Of a DNA stretch of 64,000 nucleotides, positions 1 through 8,682 are shown piece after piece. A program made the position numbers and the translations under genes. The stretch spans positions 25,139 through 89,138 of the forward strand of contig CAAGNV010000081.1 of assembly GCA_900771425.1 (NCBI GenBank), in the 5' to 3' direction. Numbering within the stretch: position 1 is the first letter of the stretch; each line of letters begins with the position of its first letter. The notes beneath the pieces are model-generated. The model made no database searches and had not been told where the DNA came from. It saw only the letters and a program-made list of their open reading frames with translations. The stretch is from Bacteroidaceae bacterium. Its GTDB lineage: Bacteria; Bacteroidota; Bacteroidia; Bacteroidales; Bacteroidaceae.

Positions 1-1620
1 GAAGAGTTCTGGGCAACGCATCGTGTCAATCAACAGGAGTTGGCACATAATGGCATAGGCTGTCATTTCATAGAGTTTGCGACCACAGAAGTCGAGCACT
101 TCCTGATTTTCCTGTGTCTTTACGTATTCAATGCACTCATCTAACGATTGCTTGATTTGGTAAAGGCGATCGGTAAACTTAGTCAAGTCATCCATTTGGC
201 TTTGCTCTGACAACCGTTTGATTTCCTCCATTTGTTCGTTTATGACGTTGAGATACGTGCCATTTGTGATGTAGCGCAATGCTGCAACGACCTGAAGTTG
301 CGTAGTACCCTCGTAGATACTGGTGATACGTGCGTCACGATAGAGACGCTGGCACTTGTATTCCTGCATGTAACCACTGCCACCGTGTATTTGGATGCAG
401 TCGTACGAACTTTGGTTACAAAATTCCGAATTAATACCCTTTGCCAATGGTGTAAATGCGTCGGCAAGGCGTTGGAACTTTTTCATCTCCTGTCGTTCTT
501 CGGACGTAAGTGGGCGTTCGCGCTGTATATCTTCCAACGCTTTATATATATCCACATATCGTGCACACTGATAGAGAAGGCTGCGACCGGCATCGAGGCG
601 TGCCTTAATGGTTGCCACCATGTCATAGACTGCGGGGAAGTTGATAATCTCGCGGCCGTACTGTCGGCGTGAGTTGGCATAGGCAACTGCTTCTTCGTAT
701 GCTGCCTGTTGTATTCCTACTGACTGGACTGCAATGCCAAGCCTTGCTCCGTTCATGAGTGACATGACGTATCGTATGAGTCCAAGTTTGCGGTCACCGC
801 ACAATTCTGCCTTTGCATTCTTGAATGTGAGTTCGCACGTAGGACTTCCGTGTATACCGAGTTTGTTCTCAATGCGACGTACATCTACCCCACCGTTATG
901 CTTGTCGTATATGAACATGGAGAGTCCGCGTCCGTCGCGAGTACCTTCCTCGCTGCGTGCAAGGACAAGGTGGATGTCGCTGTCGCCGTTTGTGATGAAT
1001 CGCTTCACTCCGTTCAGTCGCCAGCAGTTGCATTCCTCGTCATAGGTGGCACGGAGCATGACGGACTGGAGGTCACTGCCTGCATCGGGTTCTGTCAAAT
1101 CCATCGACATGGTCTCTCCTGCACATACGCGAGGTATATATCGCTGTCGTTGGTCTTCTGTTCCGAAGCAATATAGAGTCTCGATACAGTCTTGAAGGCT
1201 CCACACATTCTCAAATCCAGCATCGCCTGCACTGACAATATCGTTTATTGCGGTATATACCACGACTGGCAATGAAAGTCCTCCGTAACGGCGTGGCATG
1301 GTGATACCGTTCAGCCCTGCCTTGTTTACGGCATCTAAGTTTTCGTATGTCTTTGCCGCATAGCGCACCCGTCCGTTTTCGCAGTGAGTTCCTTCGGCAT
1401 CGACGCTCTCGGCATTTGGTGCTATGATGTTGGCATTTATGTCGCCAACGACTTCAAGGACTTTCTCATACGTATCCATCGCATCGTCGAAGTCAACGGG
1501 TGCATAATCGTACTTACCTGCATCTGCAAATCCCTTCTCCTTCAGTTCGACTATGTGCTGCATCATGTCATTGTGCAGATGAAACTGTATCTCCTTTATG
1601 TCTATATATGAGTTTGCCAT
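1..1620 (-). CDS. Acyl-CoA dehydrogenase, C-terminus beyond window edge
   Basis: FAD enzyme that oxidises an acyl-CoA at the alpha-beta bond and passes electrons to the electron-transfer flavoprotein encoded just upstream. The open frame runs from ATG at 1620 to base 1, giving 540 residues without a stop, so only the C-terminus is missing. Visible family motifs are MDLTEPDAGSDL in the middle domain and RDARITSIYEGTTQ near residue 470, where the Glu of YEGT matches the usual catalytic base; QIHGGSGYMQEY precedes it. The length already exceeds the ~380 residues of short-chain enzymes, so it belongs to the longer subfamily with an extra C-terminal domain. It follows etfA by 3 bp and is the third gene of that operon. 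The acyl substrate cannot be read from sequence. Confidence 0.93.
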   Translation of the reverse strand, partial: MANSYIDIKEIQFHLHNDMMQHIVELKEKGFADAGKYDYAPVDFDDAMDTYEKVLEVVGDINANIIAPNAESVDAEGTHCENGRVRYAAKTYENLDAVNKAGLNGITMPRRYGGLSLPVVVYTAINDIVSAGDAGFENVWSLQDCIETLYCFGTEDQRQRYIPRVCAGETMSMDLTEPDAGSDLQSVMLRATYDEECNCWRLNGVKRFITNGDSDIHLVLARSEEGTRDGRGLSMFIYDKHNGGVDVRRIENKLGIHGSPTCELTFKNAKAELCGDRKLGLIRYVMSLMNGARLGIAVQSVGIQQAAYEEAVAYANSRRQYGREIINFPAVYDMVATIKARLDAGRSLLYQCARYVDIYKALEDIQRERPLTSEERQEMKKFQRLADAFTPLAKGINSEFCNQSSYDCIQIHGGSGYMQEYKCQRLYRDARITSIYEGTTQLQVVAALRYITNGTYLNVINEQMEEIKRLSEQSQMDDLTKFTDRLYQIKQSLDECIEYVKTQENQEVLDFCGRKLYEMTAYAIMCQLLLIDTMRCPELF

Positions 1621-1623
1621 AGT

Positions 1624-2664
1624 TTACTTGTTGTTTGCTTTGTAACACTTAATCATCTTCGGCAGTACTTCCTCTATCGTACCGCAGATGTTATAGTCGG
1701 CAATCTGGTTGATTGGTGCATCAGGGTCATTATTGATACTGATGATGATGCCTGCATCTTTCATTCCTGCTATATGCTGTATTGCTCCGCTGATACCACA
1801 TGCTATGTAAACCTTCGGGCGAACGGTGACGCCTGTCTGACCGATTTGGCGGTCGTGGTCAATCCACCCAGCATCAACAGCAGCACGGCTTGCGCCTACT
1901 TCGGCATGAAGTTCATGTGCCAGTTCGAACAAGAGGTCGAATCCTTCCCTTGAACCTACTCCATATCCTCCCGCTACGACGATATTGGCTCCCTTGAGGT
2001 TATGCTTTGCCTCTTCGACATGCCTGTCGAGTACCTTCACGACGAAAGTTGTGTCATCAATGTATTCAGCCACTTCGTGACGGATGACTTCGCCCTTGTA
2101 GTCAAGGTCGAGTACTTCTTTTTTCATGACACCATCACGCACGGTAGCCATCTGTGGACGGTGTTCAGGGTTGACGATTGTTGCAACGATTGAACCACCG
2201 AACGCAGGGCGTATCTGCATGAGCTGGTTGTCGAAATGCTTGCATATGAGTTCGTCGCCAACCTTGACTTTCATGTCGAAGTCGTCAATCTCGAGTTGAG
2301 TACAGTCCGCAGTAAGTCCTGAATGGAGTGCTGACGACACACGTGGTCCGAGGTCACGTCCTATGACGGAGGCTCCCATTAGGCAGATTTGTGGTTTCTC
2401 TTCACGGAACAGGTTGACTACGGCTGCAGCATGCGGGAGTGTTGTGTAAGGATAGAGCCGTTCGTCGTCGAACACATGTACTCGGTCAACTCCGTATGGC
2501 ATCACTTGTCTCTCAATGCCTTCAAGTCCCGAGCCGATACAGATGCACTCAAGAGCTACACCGAGTCGGTCAGCCAACTGACGACCTTTGGTCAGCAATT
2601 CAAGACTTACGTCAGCGACCAGGTTACCTTCCTTAATTTCTATATATACAAATACGCTATTCAT
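1624..2664 (-). CDS. etfA: Electron transfer flavoprotein, alpha subunit
   Basis: Alpha subunit (346 aa) of the soluble heterodimeric flavoprotein that carries electrons from acyl-CoA dehydrogenase to the next acceptor. The C-terminal FAD-binding half is clear: a GGYGVGS stretch, then VGASRAAVDAGW, then GQTGVTVRPKVYIACGISGA with IQHIAGM following, and ADYNICG near the end; all are family signatures. The order etfB-etfA-dehydrogenase with gaps of 38 and 3 bp supports one transcript and one working complex. Whether this Etf performs electron bifurcation cannot be settled here. Start at 2664 (MNSVFVYIEIKEG) fits the family N-terminus. Confidence 0.96.
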   Translation of the reverse strand: MNSVFVYIEIKEGNLVADVSLELLTKGRQLADRLGVALECICIGSGLEGIERQVMPYGVDRVHVFDDERLYPYTTLPHAAAVVNLFREEKPQICLMGASVIGRDLGPRVSSALHSGLTADCTQLEIDDFDMKVKVGDELICKHFDNQLMQIRPAFGGSIVATIVNPEHRPQMATVRDGVMKKEVLDLDYKGEVIRHEVAEYIDDTTFVVKVLDRHVEEAKHNLKGANIVVAGGYGVGSREGFDLLFELAHELHAEVGASRAAVDAGWIDHDRQIGQTGVTVRPKVYIACGISGAIQHIAGMKDAGIIISINNDPDAPINQIADYNICGTIEEVLPKMIKCYKANNK

Positions 2665-2702
2665 GAGTAGGTTTGTTGTGTGTATTGTATTCAGTATTTC
2701 TA

Positions 2703-3497
2703 CTAAATAGTATTGCTTTCTTTGAGTTCGGCAATCATGTTGTCAATATCTTCGTCGCTTGCAGTAAGAACCTTTGTTTCCTTCGCCTTGAACACGATAC
2801 TCTTTACAGCCTTGACGTTTGTAGGACTTCCAGCTTTGCCAATCTGCTTGGGATCTGCATCGATGTCGGCAGCAGTCCATGTGGTGAACTCTCTGTGTTT
2901 GTTTGCCATGATGCGTTTCACGTTACGGTTTCGGCATGGTGCAGCACTTCCGTTAACGGTAAGTAGGACTGGCAGCGGCGACTGGACGGTCTCGACGCCT
3001 CCGTCGATGTGGCGACGGCAAGTGATGAGTCCGTCTTGGCACGAAAGTATCTCTTCCGTGTATGTTATTTGTGGCAGTCCGAGTTTTTCAGCCACCTGTG
3101 GCCCGACCTGAGCAGTATCGCCGTCGATAGCCTGACGTCCGCACAGTATGATATCAAAGTTGCCTATCTTGCGAATAGCCTGGGCAAGCGAATAACTGGT
3201 GGCAAGTGTGTCAGCACCTCCCAGAGCACGGTCTGTGAGCAGTATTCCGTCATCCGCGCCACGCCATACGCCTTCAGTCAGTATGTCGGCTGCCTTCGGC
3301 AATCCCATAGTGAGCATGGTGATTGTTGAGCCTGGATTCTGTTCCTTCAGACGTATTGCTTGTTCGAGAGCATTGAGGTCTTCAGGATTGAATACGGTAG
3401 GCAGTGCGGCACGGTTGACTGTCCCTTCAGGAGTCATTGCCTCAGGACCCACGTTATGTGTGTCCGGCACTTGTTTTGCCAAAACAATTATCTTCAT
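2703..3497 (-). CDS. etfB: Electron transfer flavoprotein, beta subunit
   Basis: Beta subunit (264 aa) of the Etf heterodimer, binding AMP or a second flavin in this family. N-terminal MKIIVLAKQVPDT is the standard start of the family. Internal CGRQAIDGDTAQVGPQVAE is the conserved nucleotide-binding loop. First gene of the etfB-etfA-acyl-CoA dehydrogenase operon; its promoter sits about 75 bp upstream, back to back with that of the C1 peptidase gene. Confidence 0.96.
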   Translation of the reverse strand: MKIIVLAKQVPDTHNVGPEAMTPEGTVNRAALPTVFNPEDLNALEQAIRLKEQNPGSTITMLTMGLPKAADILTEGVWRGADDGILLTDRALGGADTLATSYSLAQAIRKIGNFDIILCGRQAIDGDTAQVGPQVAEKLGLPQITYTEEILSCQDGLITCRRHIDGGVETVQSPLPVLLTVNGSAAPCRNRNVKRIMANKHREFTTWTAADIDADPKQIGKAGSPTNVKAVKSIVFKAKETKVLTASDEDIDNMIAELKESNTI

Positions 3498-3572
3498 ATA
3501 ATAAATTAATGTATATTGTATTGTTACTTATGCCCTAGTCTTGTTGCTGCATAGGGCAGCCTCTTTCGGTTG

Positions 3573-3602
3573 CAAAGGTAACAAATAATTGATAAATGAC
3601 AA
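3573..3602 (-). promoter_or_regulatory. Promoter of the etfB operon (TAnnTTTG type)
   Basis: On the minus strand TACCTTTG (3580-3573) is preceded by TTG (3602-3600) with a 19-nt spacer, matching the Bacteroidetes primary sigma consensus TTTG-N19-21-TAnnTTTG. It leaves an mRNA leader of about 65 nt before etfB. Confidence 0.7.
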
Positions 3603-3632
3603 TTGATAAATGCTAAATTATAGTCCCAAAAC

Positions 3633-3663
3633 ATTGTCGAATGGCAAATAATTACTAAATTTG
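3633..3663 (+). promoter_or_regulatory. Promoter of the C1 peptidase operon (TAnnTTTG type)
   Basis: TAAATTTG (3656-3663) with ATTG ending at 3636, a 19-nt spacer. Divergent from the etfB promoter; the two are separated by a short AT-rich linker carrying two AATTGATAAATG copies. Confidence 0.7.
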
Positions 3664-3720
3664 CCCGCGAAAGTCTGCATTCAAATCAATTAAACAATAC
3701 ATAAAAACATTTCAAACGAC

Positions 3721-4908
3721 ATGAAAAAATCACTCTTTTTGTGTGCTGCACTGACCGTCAACGTCAGTCTGAACGCACAGCAGAAGCAGGACAGTGTCCG
3801 CTTCACTACTTTTAAAGAAATTCCTGTTACGAGCGTCAAGAACCAAGCACGCTCTGGCACTTGTTGGAACTACTCTACCCTATCGTTCTTCGAGGCTGAG
3901 ATTCTGAAGAAGTCGGGCAAGACTTACGACCTGTGCGAGATGTTCGTTTGTAACAAAAACTATATGGACCGCGCCATCGTTAAGGTACGTATGCATGGCG
4001 ATGCACAGTTCTCTGAAGGCGGTTCTGCCTATGATGTACTCTCCGTTCTCAAGAACTATGGTATCTGCCCAGAAGAAGCAATGCCACTGCCAGGAACGAT
4101 GTACGGCGACACGCTGAATAACTTTAGCGAGTTCTTCGGCGTACTCAGCCCATACGTTGATGCCGTTGCCAAGAGTACAGCTAAGACAATTAGCCCTACA
4201 TGGAAGAATGGTTTCCAGGGCATCCTCGACGCTTACCTCGGCAAGTGCCCTGAGGAGTTCAAGTACGAAGGAAAGACATACACACCGAAGTCATTCGCTG
4301 CAAGTCTCGGTCTCGACTGGAATGACTACATCACAATCACCTCATACACACACCATCCGTTCTATGAGCAGTTCCCTGTAGAAGTTCAGGACAACTGGCG
4401 TCAACCAGGCAGTTGGAATCTTCCAATTGACGAGATGGCACGTGTAATTGACCACGCTATCATGAACGGATACACTGTTGCATGGGGAGGCGACGTGTCT
4501 GAAGACGGATTCACTCGTGAGGGGCTTGCACTCCTTATTGACACAAAGTCAAAGGACATCATGGAAGGTTCCGACATGGCTCGATGGCTCAAGCTTTCTG
4601 ACAGCCAGAAAAAGGCACAGGCAAAGAACTTTATCCTAAGTATCAAGGAGATGACCCCTTCACAGGAACAGCGCCAGAAGGAGTTCGACAACTGGACACT
4701 TACCGACGACCACGGTATGCTTATCTACGGTATTGCACACGATCAGAACGGACGCAAGTACTACATGGTCAAAAACTCATGGGGTATCACAGGCGATTAT
4801 AAGGGAACATGGTATATGTCTGAGAATTTCATCGTAGGCAAGGCAATGGACTTCATGATCAACAAGAATGCTCTGCCAAAGGATATCGCCAAGAAACTCG
4901 GAATGTAA
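3721..4908 (+). CDS. Secreted C1-family cysteine peptidase (bleomycin hydrolase-like)
   Basis: Papain-fold aminopeptidase of the PepC/bleomycin hydrolase group, 395 aa. An N-terminal signal peptide (MKKSLFLCAALTVNVSLNA, about residues 1-19) sends it across the inner membrane, unlike cytoplasmic PepC. The catalytic triad is visible: Cys48 in QARSGTCWNYS, His331 in DDHGMLIYG and Asn352 in VKNSWG. Length is shorter than the ~450 aa of cytosolic family members. Followed 28 bp later by the TPM-domain gene, so probably co-transcribed. Natural substrates are presumably peptides in the periplasm; this is inference. Confidence 0.9.
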   Translation: MKKSLFLCAALTVNVSLNAQQKQDSVRFTTFKEIPVTSVKNQARSGTCWNYSTLSFFEAEILKKSGKTYDLCEMFVCNKNYMDRAIVKVRMHGDAQFSEGGSAYDVLSVLKNYGICPEEAMPLPGTMYGDTLNNFSEFFGVLSPYVDAVAKSTAKTISPTWKNGFQGILDAYLGKCPEEFKYEGKTYTPKSFAASLGLDWNDYITITSYTHHPFYEQFPVEVQDNWRQPGSWNLPIDEMARVIDHAIMNGYTVAWGGDVSEDGFTREGLALLIDTKSKDIMEGSDMARWLKLSDSQKKAQAKNFILSIKEMTPSQEQRQKEFDNWTLTDDHGMLIYGIAHDQNGRKYYMVKNSWGITGDYKGTWYMSENFIVGKAMDFMINKNALPKDIAKKLGM

Positions 4909-4936
4909 ACAATTCATCACACTTCTCATTTAATAG

Positions 4937-5851
4937 ATGAAGCTACTCAAAACCATATTTGCCATGATATGTCTGTTGTCTGCCATCACAACGCAGGCAC
5001 AGACATACTGGACTCCACAGACACTGCCGATGGTCTATCTGCAAGACCATACCAAGTACACCATCAATCCTGACGGCATATTGTCACAACAGGCAGTGGA
5101 ACAACTCGACAGTACACTTTACCGACTTGAACAGGAGATGGGCGTACAGACGGTTCTTGCCGTTGTCGGACACATCGAAGGCGATGACCCATATCAGTTT
5201 GGACAGGACATCGCAGACACTTACGGTATCGGTCATAAAGGCAAAGACGACGGACTGTTTGTAATGCTCTGCACCGAAGATCGTTCATACACCATCCTCA
5301 CCGGTAACGGACTCGAAGGTACACTGCCCGATGCAATATGCCGACGCATACAGAACCGCATCATGGTTCCACTGCTCAAAGAAGGTAAATGGGACGAAGC
5401 AATCATCGGGACTATCAATGCCATCGACCTATACATACGTGGTGACGAGGATTTCAAGGCGGCACTCGAAGACGATGATGTCAGCGACCAAGACCTCATC
5501 AACGGGGTTCTGATCATGGGAGGTCTCGGAGCAGGCCTTATAGGATTGGGGCTTTACTTCTCGCGTCGTGTCTGCTCAAAGTGCAAGAAGCGTAAGATGA
5601 AGGCCGTAAAAACCGAGCTCGTCTCCGATGAAGACGGCAAAGAGAAATACAAGATAACATACCGATGCACCAACTGCGGTAACGAAGAAATTGTCTATCG
5701 AAACATTAACCGCAACGGAGGAACCAACATCGGCGGTGGTTTCGGTGGAGGCGTCATACGCGGTGGTTTCGGAGGCAGAGGCGGCGGACCTATCGGAGGG
5801 CACTTCGGAGGCGGTCACTTCGGAGGCGGGGGGTCAACCGGAAGATTTTAA
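4937..5851 (+). CDS. TPM-domain membrane protein with zinc ribbon and Gly-rich tail
   Basis: 304 aa. Order of parts: signal peptide (residues 1-22, ending TQAQ), TPM domain about 45-170 (YTINPDGILSQQAVEQLDS; VMLCTEDRSYTILTGNGLEG), one membrane segment about 190-210, then a four-Cys ribbon (CSKCKKRK ... CTNCGNE) and a low-complexity Gly/Phe tail (GGGFGGGVIRGGFGG). TPM proteins of this layout (YgcG-like) sit in the inner membrane with the TPM domain outside; some TPM domains have phosphatase or repair roles, but no function is assigned here. Pairing with a downstream lemA gene is common in bacteria and supports a shared envelope role. Confidence 0.87.
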   Translation: MKLLKTIFAMICLLSAITTQAQTYWTPQTLPMVYLQDHTKYTINPDGILSQQAVEQLDSTLYRLEQEMGVQTVLAVVGHIEGDDPYQFGQDIADTYGIGHKGKDDGLFVMLCTEDRSYTILTGNGLEGTLPDAICRRIQNRIMVPLLKEGKWDEAIIGTINAIDLYIRGDEDFKAALEDDDVSDQDLINGVLIMGGLGAGLIGLGLYFSRRVCSKCKKRKMKAVKTELVSDEDGKEKYKITYRCTNCGNEEIVYRNINRNGGTNIGGGFGGGVIRGGFGGRGGGPIGGHFGGGHFGGGGSTGRF

Positions 5852-5899
5852 CTAACACATTCCCTCAAGCGAGGAATACCAATTAATTATTTAACAAAT

Positions 5900-6481
5900 A
5901 TGAAAAAAAGTACAATTATCCTTATCGCTGCCCTCGCAGTCGTAGTACTGTGGGGTGTCAAGGTTTACAACGGACTCGTCACACTCGACGAGACAGTATC
6001 AAAGTCATGGGCAGACGTCGAGACACAGTACCAACGCCGTGCCGATCTCATTCCTAACCTCGTGAACGTAGTCAAGGGCTATGCAGAGCATGAGGAGAAC
6101 ACTTTCAAGGAGGTAGTCGAGGCGCGCGCCAAGGCAACAAGTATCCAGATTGATCCATCGAACATCACACCAGAACAATTGCAAGAATATCAGGCTGCAC
6201 AGAGCCAGGTAGGTTCTGCACTCGGAAAACTCATTGCCGTAGCCGAAAACTATCCAGAGCTCAAGGCAAACGAGAACTTTATGGAATTGCAGACACAACT
6301 CGAAGGAACAGAAAACAGAATTCAGAAGAGCCGTTCAGATTTCAACGCAAAAGTACAGGAATACAACACTACTGCACGACGTTTCCCAGGAAACATCGTT
6401 GCCTCCATCTTCAGTTTCCCACCTAAGGCAAACTTCAAGGCTGAAGAAGGCAGCGAACGCGCGCCAGAAGTCAAGTTCTAA
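5900..6481 (+). CDS. LemA family protein
   Basis: 193 aa. N-terminal membrane anchor (TIILIAALAVVVLWGVKVYNG), then the helical LemA core containing WADVETQYQRRADLIPNLV, the diagnostic family motif, and RFPGNIVASIFSF near the end. The anchor leaves a short inside part and a long helical domain outside or cytosolic; topology is not settled for the family. Adjacent to the TPM gene, with 48 bp between. Function unknown in general; the lemA-TPM pair has been linked to envelope stress in other bacteria. Confidence 0.93.
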   Translation: MKKSTIILIAALAVVVLWGVKVYNGLVTLDETVSKSWADVETQYQRRADLIPNLVNVVKGYAEHEENTFKEVVEARAKATSIQIDPSNITPEQLQEYQAAQSQVGSALGKLIAVAENYPELKANENFMELQTQLEGTENRIQKSRSDFNAKVQEYNTTARRFPGNIVASIFSFPPKANFKAEEGSERAPEVKF

Positions 6482-6508
6482 AGAGACATCACAACACATA
6501 CAAATTGT

Positions 6509-6542
6509 CAAGTACCACACAGCACATGCAGCGTGGTACTTG
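6509..6542 (+). terminator. Hairpin downstream of lemA
   Basis: Perfect 10-bp stem CAAGTACCAC (6509-6518) / GTGGTACTTG (6533-6542), 28 bp after the lemA stop. There is no real T-run after it, so it may be a weak terminator or an mRNA 3' end protector. Confidence 0.5.
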
Positions 6543-6644
6543 CTGTATTATGCAACGATGAAATTCAGTCCGTTCAAAGTACCAGTATCGACTTCAGACA
6601 GATGAGGTTATTCACAGTCAATGAACATTGAACCGTGCAAGCAT

Positions 6645-6720
6645 GGACAACCTCGGACAATGGACAAACGGACATTCGCATATATACATAGCGAATGTCC
6701 GTTTGTCCTGTCCAGTGTCC
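6645..6720. repeat. Long inverted repeat (hairpin) upstream of the V-ATPase operon
   Basis: Perfect 18-bp arms GGACAAACGGACATTCGC (6662-6679) and its reverse complement (6691-6708), with an 11-nt AT-rich loop. The stem extends outward with small bulges (GGACA 6655-6659 / TGTCC 6709-6713; GGACA 6645-6649 / TGTCC 6716-6720). No T-run follows on either strand. It lies just before tandem array A, in a ~470-bp gap between lemA and the ATPase genes that shows no coding sequence. Confidence 0.75.
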
Positions 6721-6744
6721 TGAAGTGCGGATGGTTATGTGGAC

Positions 6745-6832
6745 TTTCTTATTAGAAGATGTGTACATTCGACACCGAAGAAGCGTATCTTCGACACCGA
6801 AGAAGAGCACCTTCGACCTCGAAGTGCCATAC
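6745..6832. repeat. Tandem array A, 22-bp period
   Basis: Four degenerate 22-bp units (6745-6766, 6767-6788, 6789-6810, 6811-6832). The core CTTCGACACCGAAG is close to palindromic. Same core type as arrays C and E. The array lies about 140 bp upstream of the V-ATPase promoter. Confidence 0.8.
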
Positions 6833-6972
6833 GTTCCGACCAAAACATCCACTCCTTCTGATTTACACGATAAATGGTGTGAATGATGAAATAATGACAG
6901 TATAATCAGCATCAATAATGGCTATAGAAAATAAATATCGCAAATATGTGGTGCAATATAAAGATTTTTTAC

Positions 6973-6980
6973 TAACTTTG
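6973..6980 (+). promoter_or_regulatory. Promoter -7 box of the V-ATPase operon
   Basis: TAACTTTG, matching TAnnTTTG, 30 bp before the first ATG of the operon. A clear -33 TTTG at the expected spacing is not seen. Confidence 0.6.
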
Positions 6981-7010
6981 TAGCGAAATTTTAACTAAGC
7001 TAAAACTATT

Positions 7011-7601
7011 ATGGAAAATAAGATTCAGCAACTCACCGACAAGCTGTTGAGCGAGGGAGTTGAAAAGGGTAAGGCAGAAGCTGCAAAGATTATTGAAAAC
7101 GCAAATGCCGAGAGCAACGGCATCATTGCAAAGGCAAAGCAGCAGGCCGAAGAAATCATCGCACAGGCTAAGAAAGACGCAGAGGCACTGAATGCCAACA
7201 CTCGTTCGGAACTCCAGATGTTTGCAGGACAGGCAGAGAGCGCTCTGAAGACTCAGCTGACCAACGTACTGACCGAAAGCAGCGTTGATGCCGTGGTGAA
7301 GAAGATGACTGCCGACAAGGACTTCATGAACCAATTCATGCTCAAGATGGCTGAGACGTGGGGCAAGCAGGAGGACATCGTCATATCGACCGAGGACGCA
7401 GATGCGCTCAAGGCTCTGTTTGCCAAGGAGGCAAAGGACTTGCTCGACAAGGGCGTAAAGATAGAAGAGGTTCACGGTCAGAAGGCTCTCTTCACCGTAC
7501 AGCCTGCCGACGGCTCATACAAGGTCAACTTCGGCGACGAGGAATTCAAGAACTACTTCAAGTCGTTCCTCCGTCCTCAGCTCGTGGAGATGTTGTTTTA
7601 A
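7011..7601 (+). CDS. atpE: V/A-type ATPase subunit E
   Basis: Peripheral-stalk subunit, 196 aa. The first ~80 residues form a charged, Ala-rich coiled coil (KGKAEAAKIIENANAESNG; KAKQQAEEIIAQAKKDAEA), the rest is the compact domain that binds the top of the catalytic head. First gene of the operon E-DUF2764-A-B-D-I-K. Sequence alone is low in specificity for coiled-coil proteins, but position and length match subunit E of Bacteroidales ATPase operons. It is followed by a 110-bp AT-rich linker before the next gene. Confidence 0.9.
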   Translation: MENKIQQLTDKLLSEGVEKGKAEAAKIIENANAESNGIIAKAKQQAEEIIAQAKKDAEALNANTRSELQMFAGQAESALKTQLTNVLTESSVDAVVKKMTADKDFMNQFMLKMAETWGKQEDIVISTEDADALKALFAKEAKDLLDKGVKIEEVHGQKALFTVQPADGSYKVNFGDEEFKNYFKSFLRPQLVEMLF

Positions 7602-7710
7602 ATACGAAATACAAAATACGAAATACGAAATCCATCCGGAAAATTCGTAATTAGTAATTAGTAATTCGTAATTAACCCAATTCGTAATTCGTAATTCGTA
7701 ATTAATAACC
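7602..7710. repeat. Short direct-repeat linker (AAATACGA and ATTCGTAATT types)
   Basis: The gap between subunit E and the DUF2764 gene consists almost wholly of two short repeats: AAATACGA-like copies, then copies of AATTCGTAATT. Similar linkers occur at 10435-10466 inside the same operon. Slippage or hairpin formation in mRNA is possible; no gene or promoter is seen. Confidence 0.7.
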
Positions 7711-7711
7711 A

Positions 7712-8551
7712 ATGGCAAATTACTATTGTTTGATATCAGGACTGCCTGACCTCACGCTCGACGGAGGCATCAAGGACTATACGGTGGCTCAGCTGAAGGA
7801 AGAATGCGAGGAGGTGCTTACGGAGAAAGACCGCAAGTTGCTCTTCTACTATTTCCTGCAGTTCGACTGCAAGAACCTGGTGCGCCTGCTCAAGGACCCC
7901 GAGGCCGAGATGCTGCCGGGCGGCAACTTCACACGTGAACAGTTTACCGACATGATAACCTCTGCACGCGAAATCAACTTCAACGTGCACCGTTACCCTT
8001 CGTTCATGTCCATCTTCGCGCGCGAGTATAATTATAATAAGGACAAGGAGGGATGGTTTGCCGAGGATGCCATGGCAGAAGCCTACTACGAGTACGCCAT
8101 GCAATGCCCTAACGAGACGATGGCAGAGTGGTTCAAGCTCAACTTCGACATCACCAACATCCTGACCGCCATGATTGCACGCAAGAACGGATGGAACGTG
8201 GGTGACTACATCCTTGGCGACAACGAGGTGAACGAGATGATCCGCACGAACAACACAAAGGACTTCGACCTGCGCCACGAATACGACTATGTGGTTGACC
8301 TCATGAAGATAGTCGACGAGGAAGACCCTGTGCAGAAGGAAAAGCGCATCGATGCTTTCAAGTGGCTTTGGCTCGACGACAAGACCTTCTTCGACGTGTT
8401 CTCCATCGAAGCCGTCTTCGCATACTTCTGCAAGGTGGAGATGCTTGAGCGCTGGGAACGCCTTGACCTCGAGACAGGCAAGGAAACATTCCGTCAGATA
8501 ATCGAGAACCTCAGAGGCGAAGCAAGAGTGCCGGACGAGTTCAGGAAGTGA
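7712..8551 (+). CDS. DUF2764 protein of the V-ATPase operon
   Basis: 279 aa, starting MANYYCLISGLPDLTLDGG, the signature start of DUF2764, a family found in V/A-ATPase operons of Bacteroidetes and relatives. No membrane segment or signal peptide; rich in acidic and aromatic residues. No recognisable subunit C gene exists in this operon and this gene sits where a stalk or central-shaft subunit is expected, so a structural role in the complex, perhaps as a divergent subunit C, is plausible but inferred. Confidence 0.88.
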   Translation: MANYYCLISGLPDLTLDGGIKDYTVAQLKEECEEVLTEKDRKLLFYYFLQFDCKNLVRLLKDPEAEMLPGGNFTREQFTDMITSAREINFNVHRYPSFMSIFAREYNYNKDKEGWFAEDAMAEAYYEYAMQCPNETMAEWFKLNFDITNILTAMIARKNGWNVGDYILGDNEVNEMIRTNNTKDFDLRHEYDYVVDLMKIVDEEDPVQKEKRIDAFKWLWLDDKTFFDVFSIEAVFAYFCKVEMLERWERLDLETGKETFRQIIENLRGEARVPDEFRK

Positions 8552-8682
8552 TGCTTCACATGAAGGACGCATAAAAACAAGATTGACAAATAAAAAACGA
8601 ACTAATAAAATAGATTCATAGGACATAGGCACAGCGTAGCAACTATGCATGCCGCATTATGAATTATGAATTAACATCAGTT

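Noticed and set aside
7736..8650. 304-residue open frame antisense to the DUF2764 gene
   Set aside because: Covers a gene with a clear family signature; composition reflects its complement.
8659..8682. Earlier in-frame start for V-ATPase subunit A
   Set aside because: Lies in an ATTATGAA linker repeat and adds eight residues unlike the family N-terminus.
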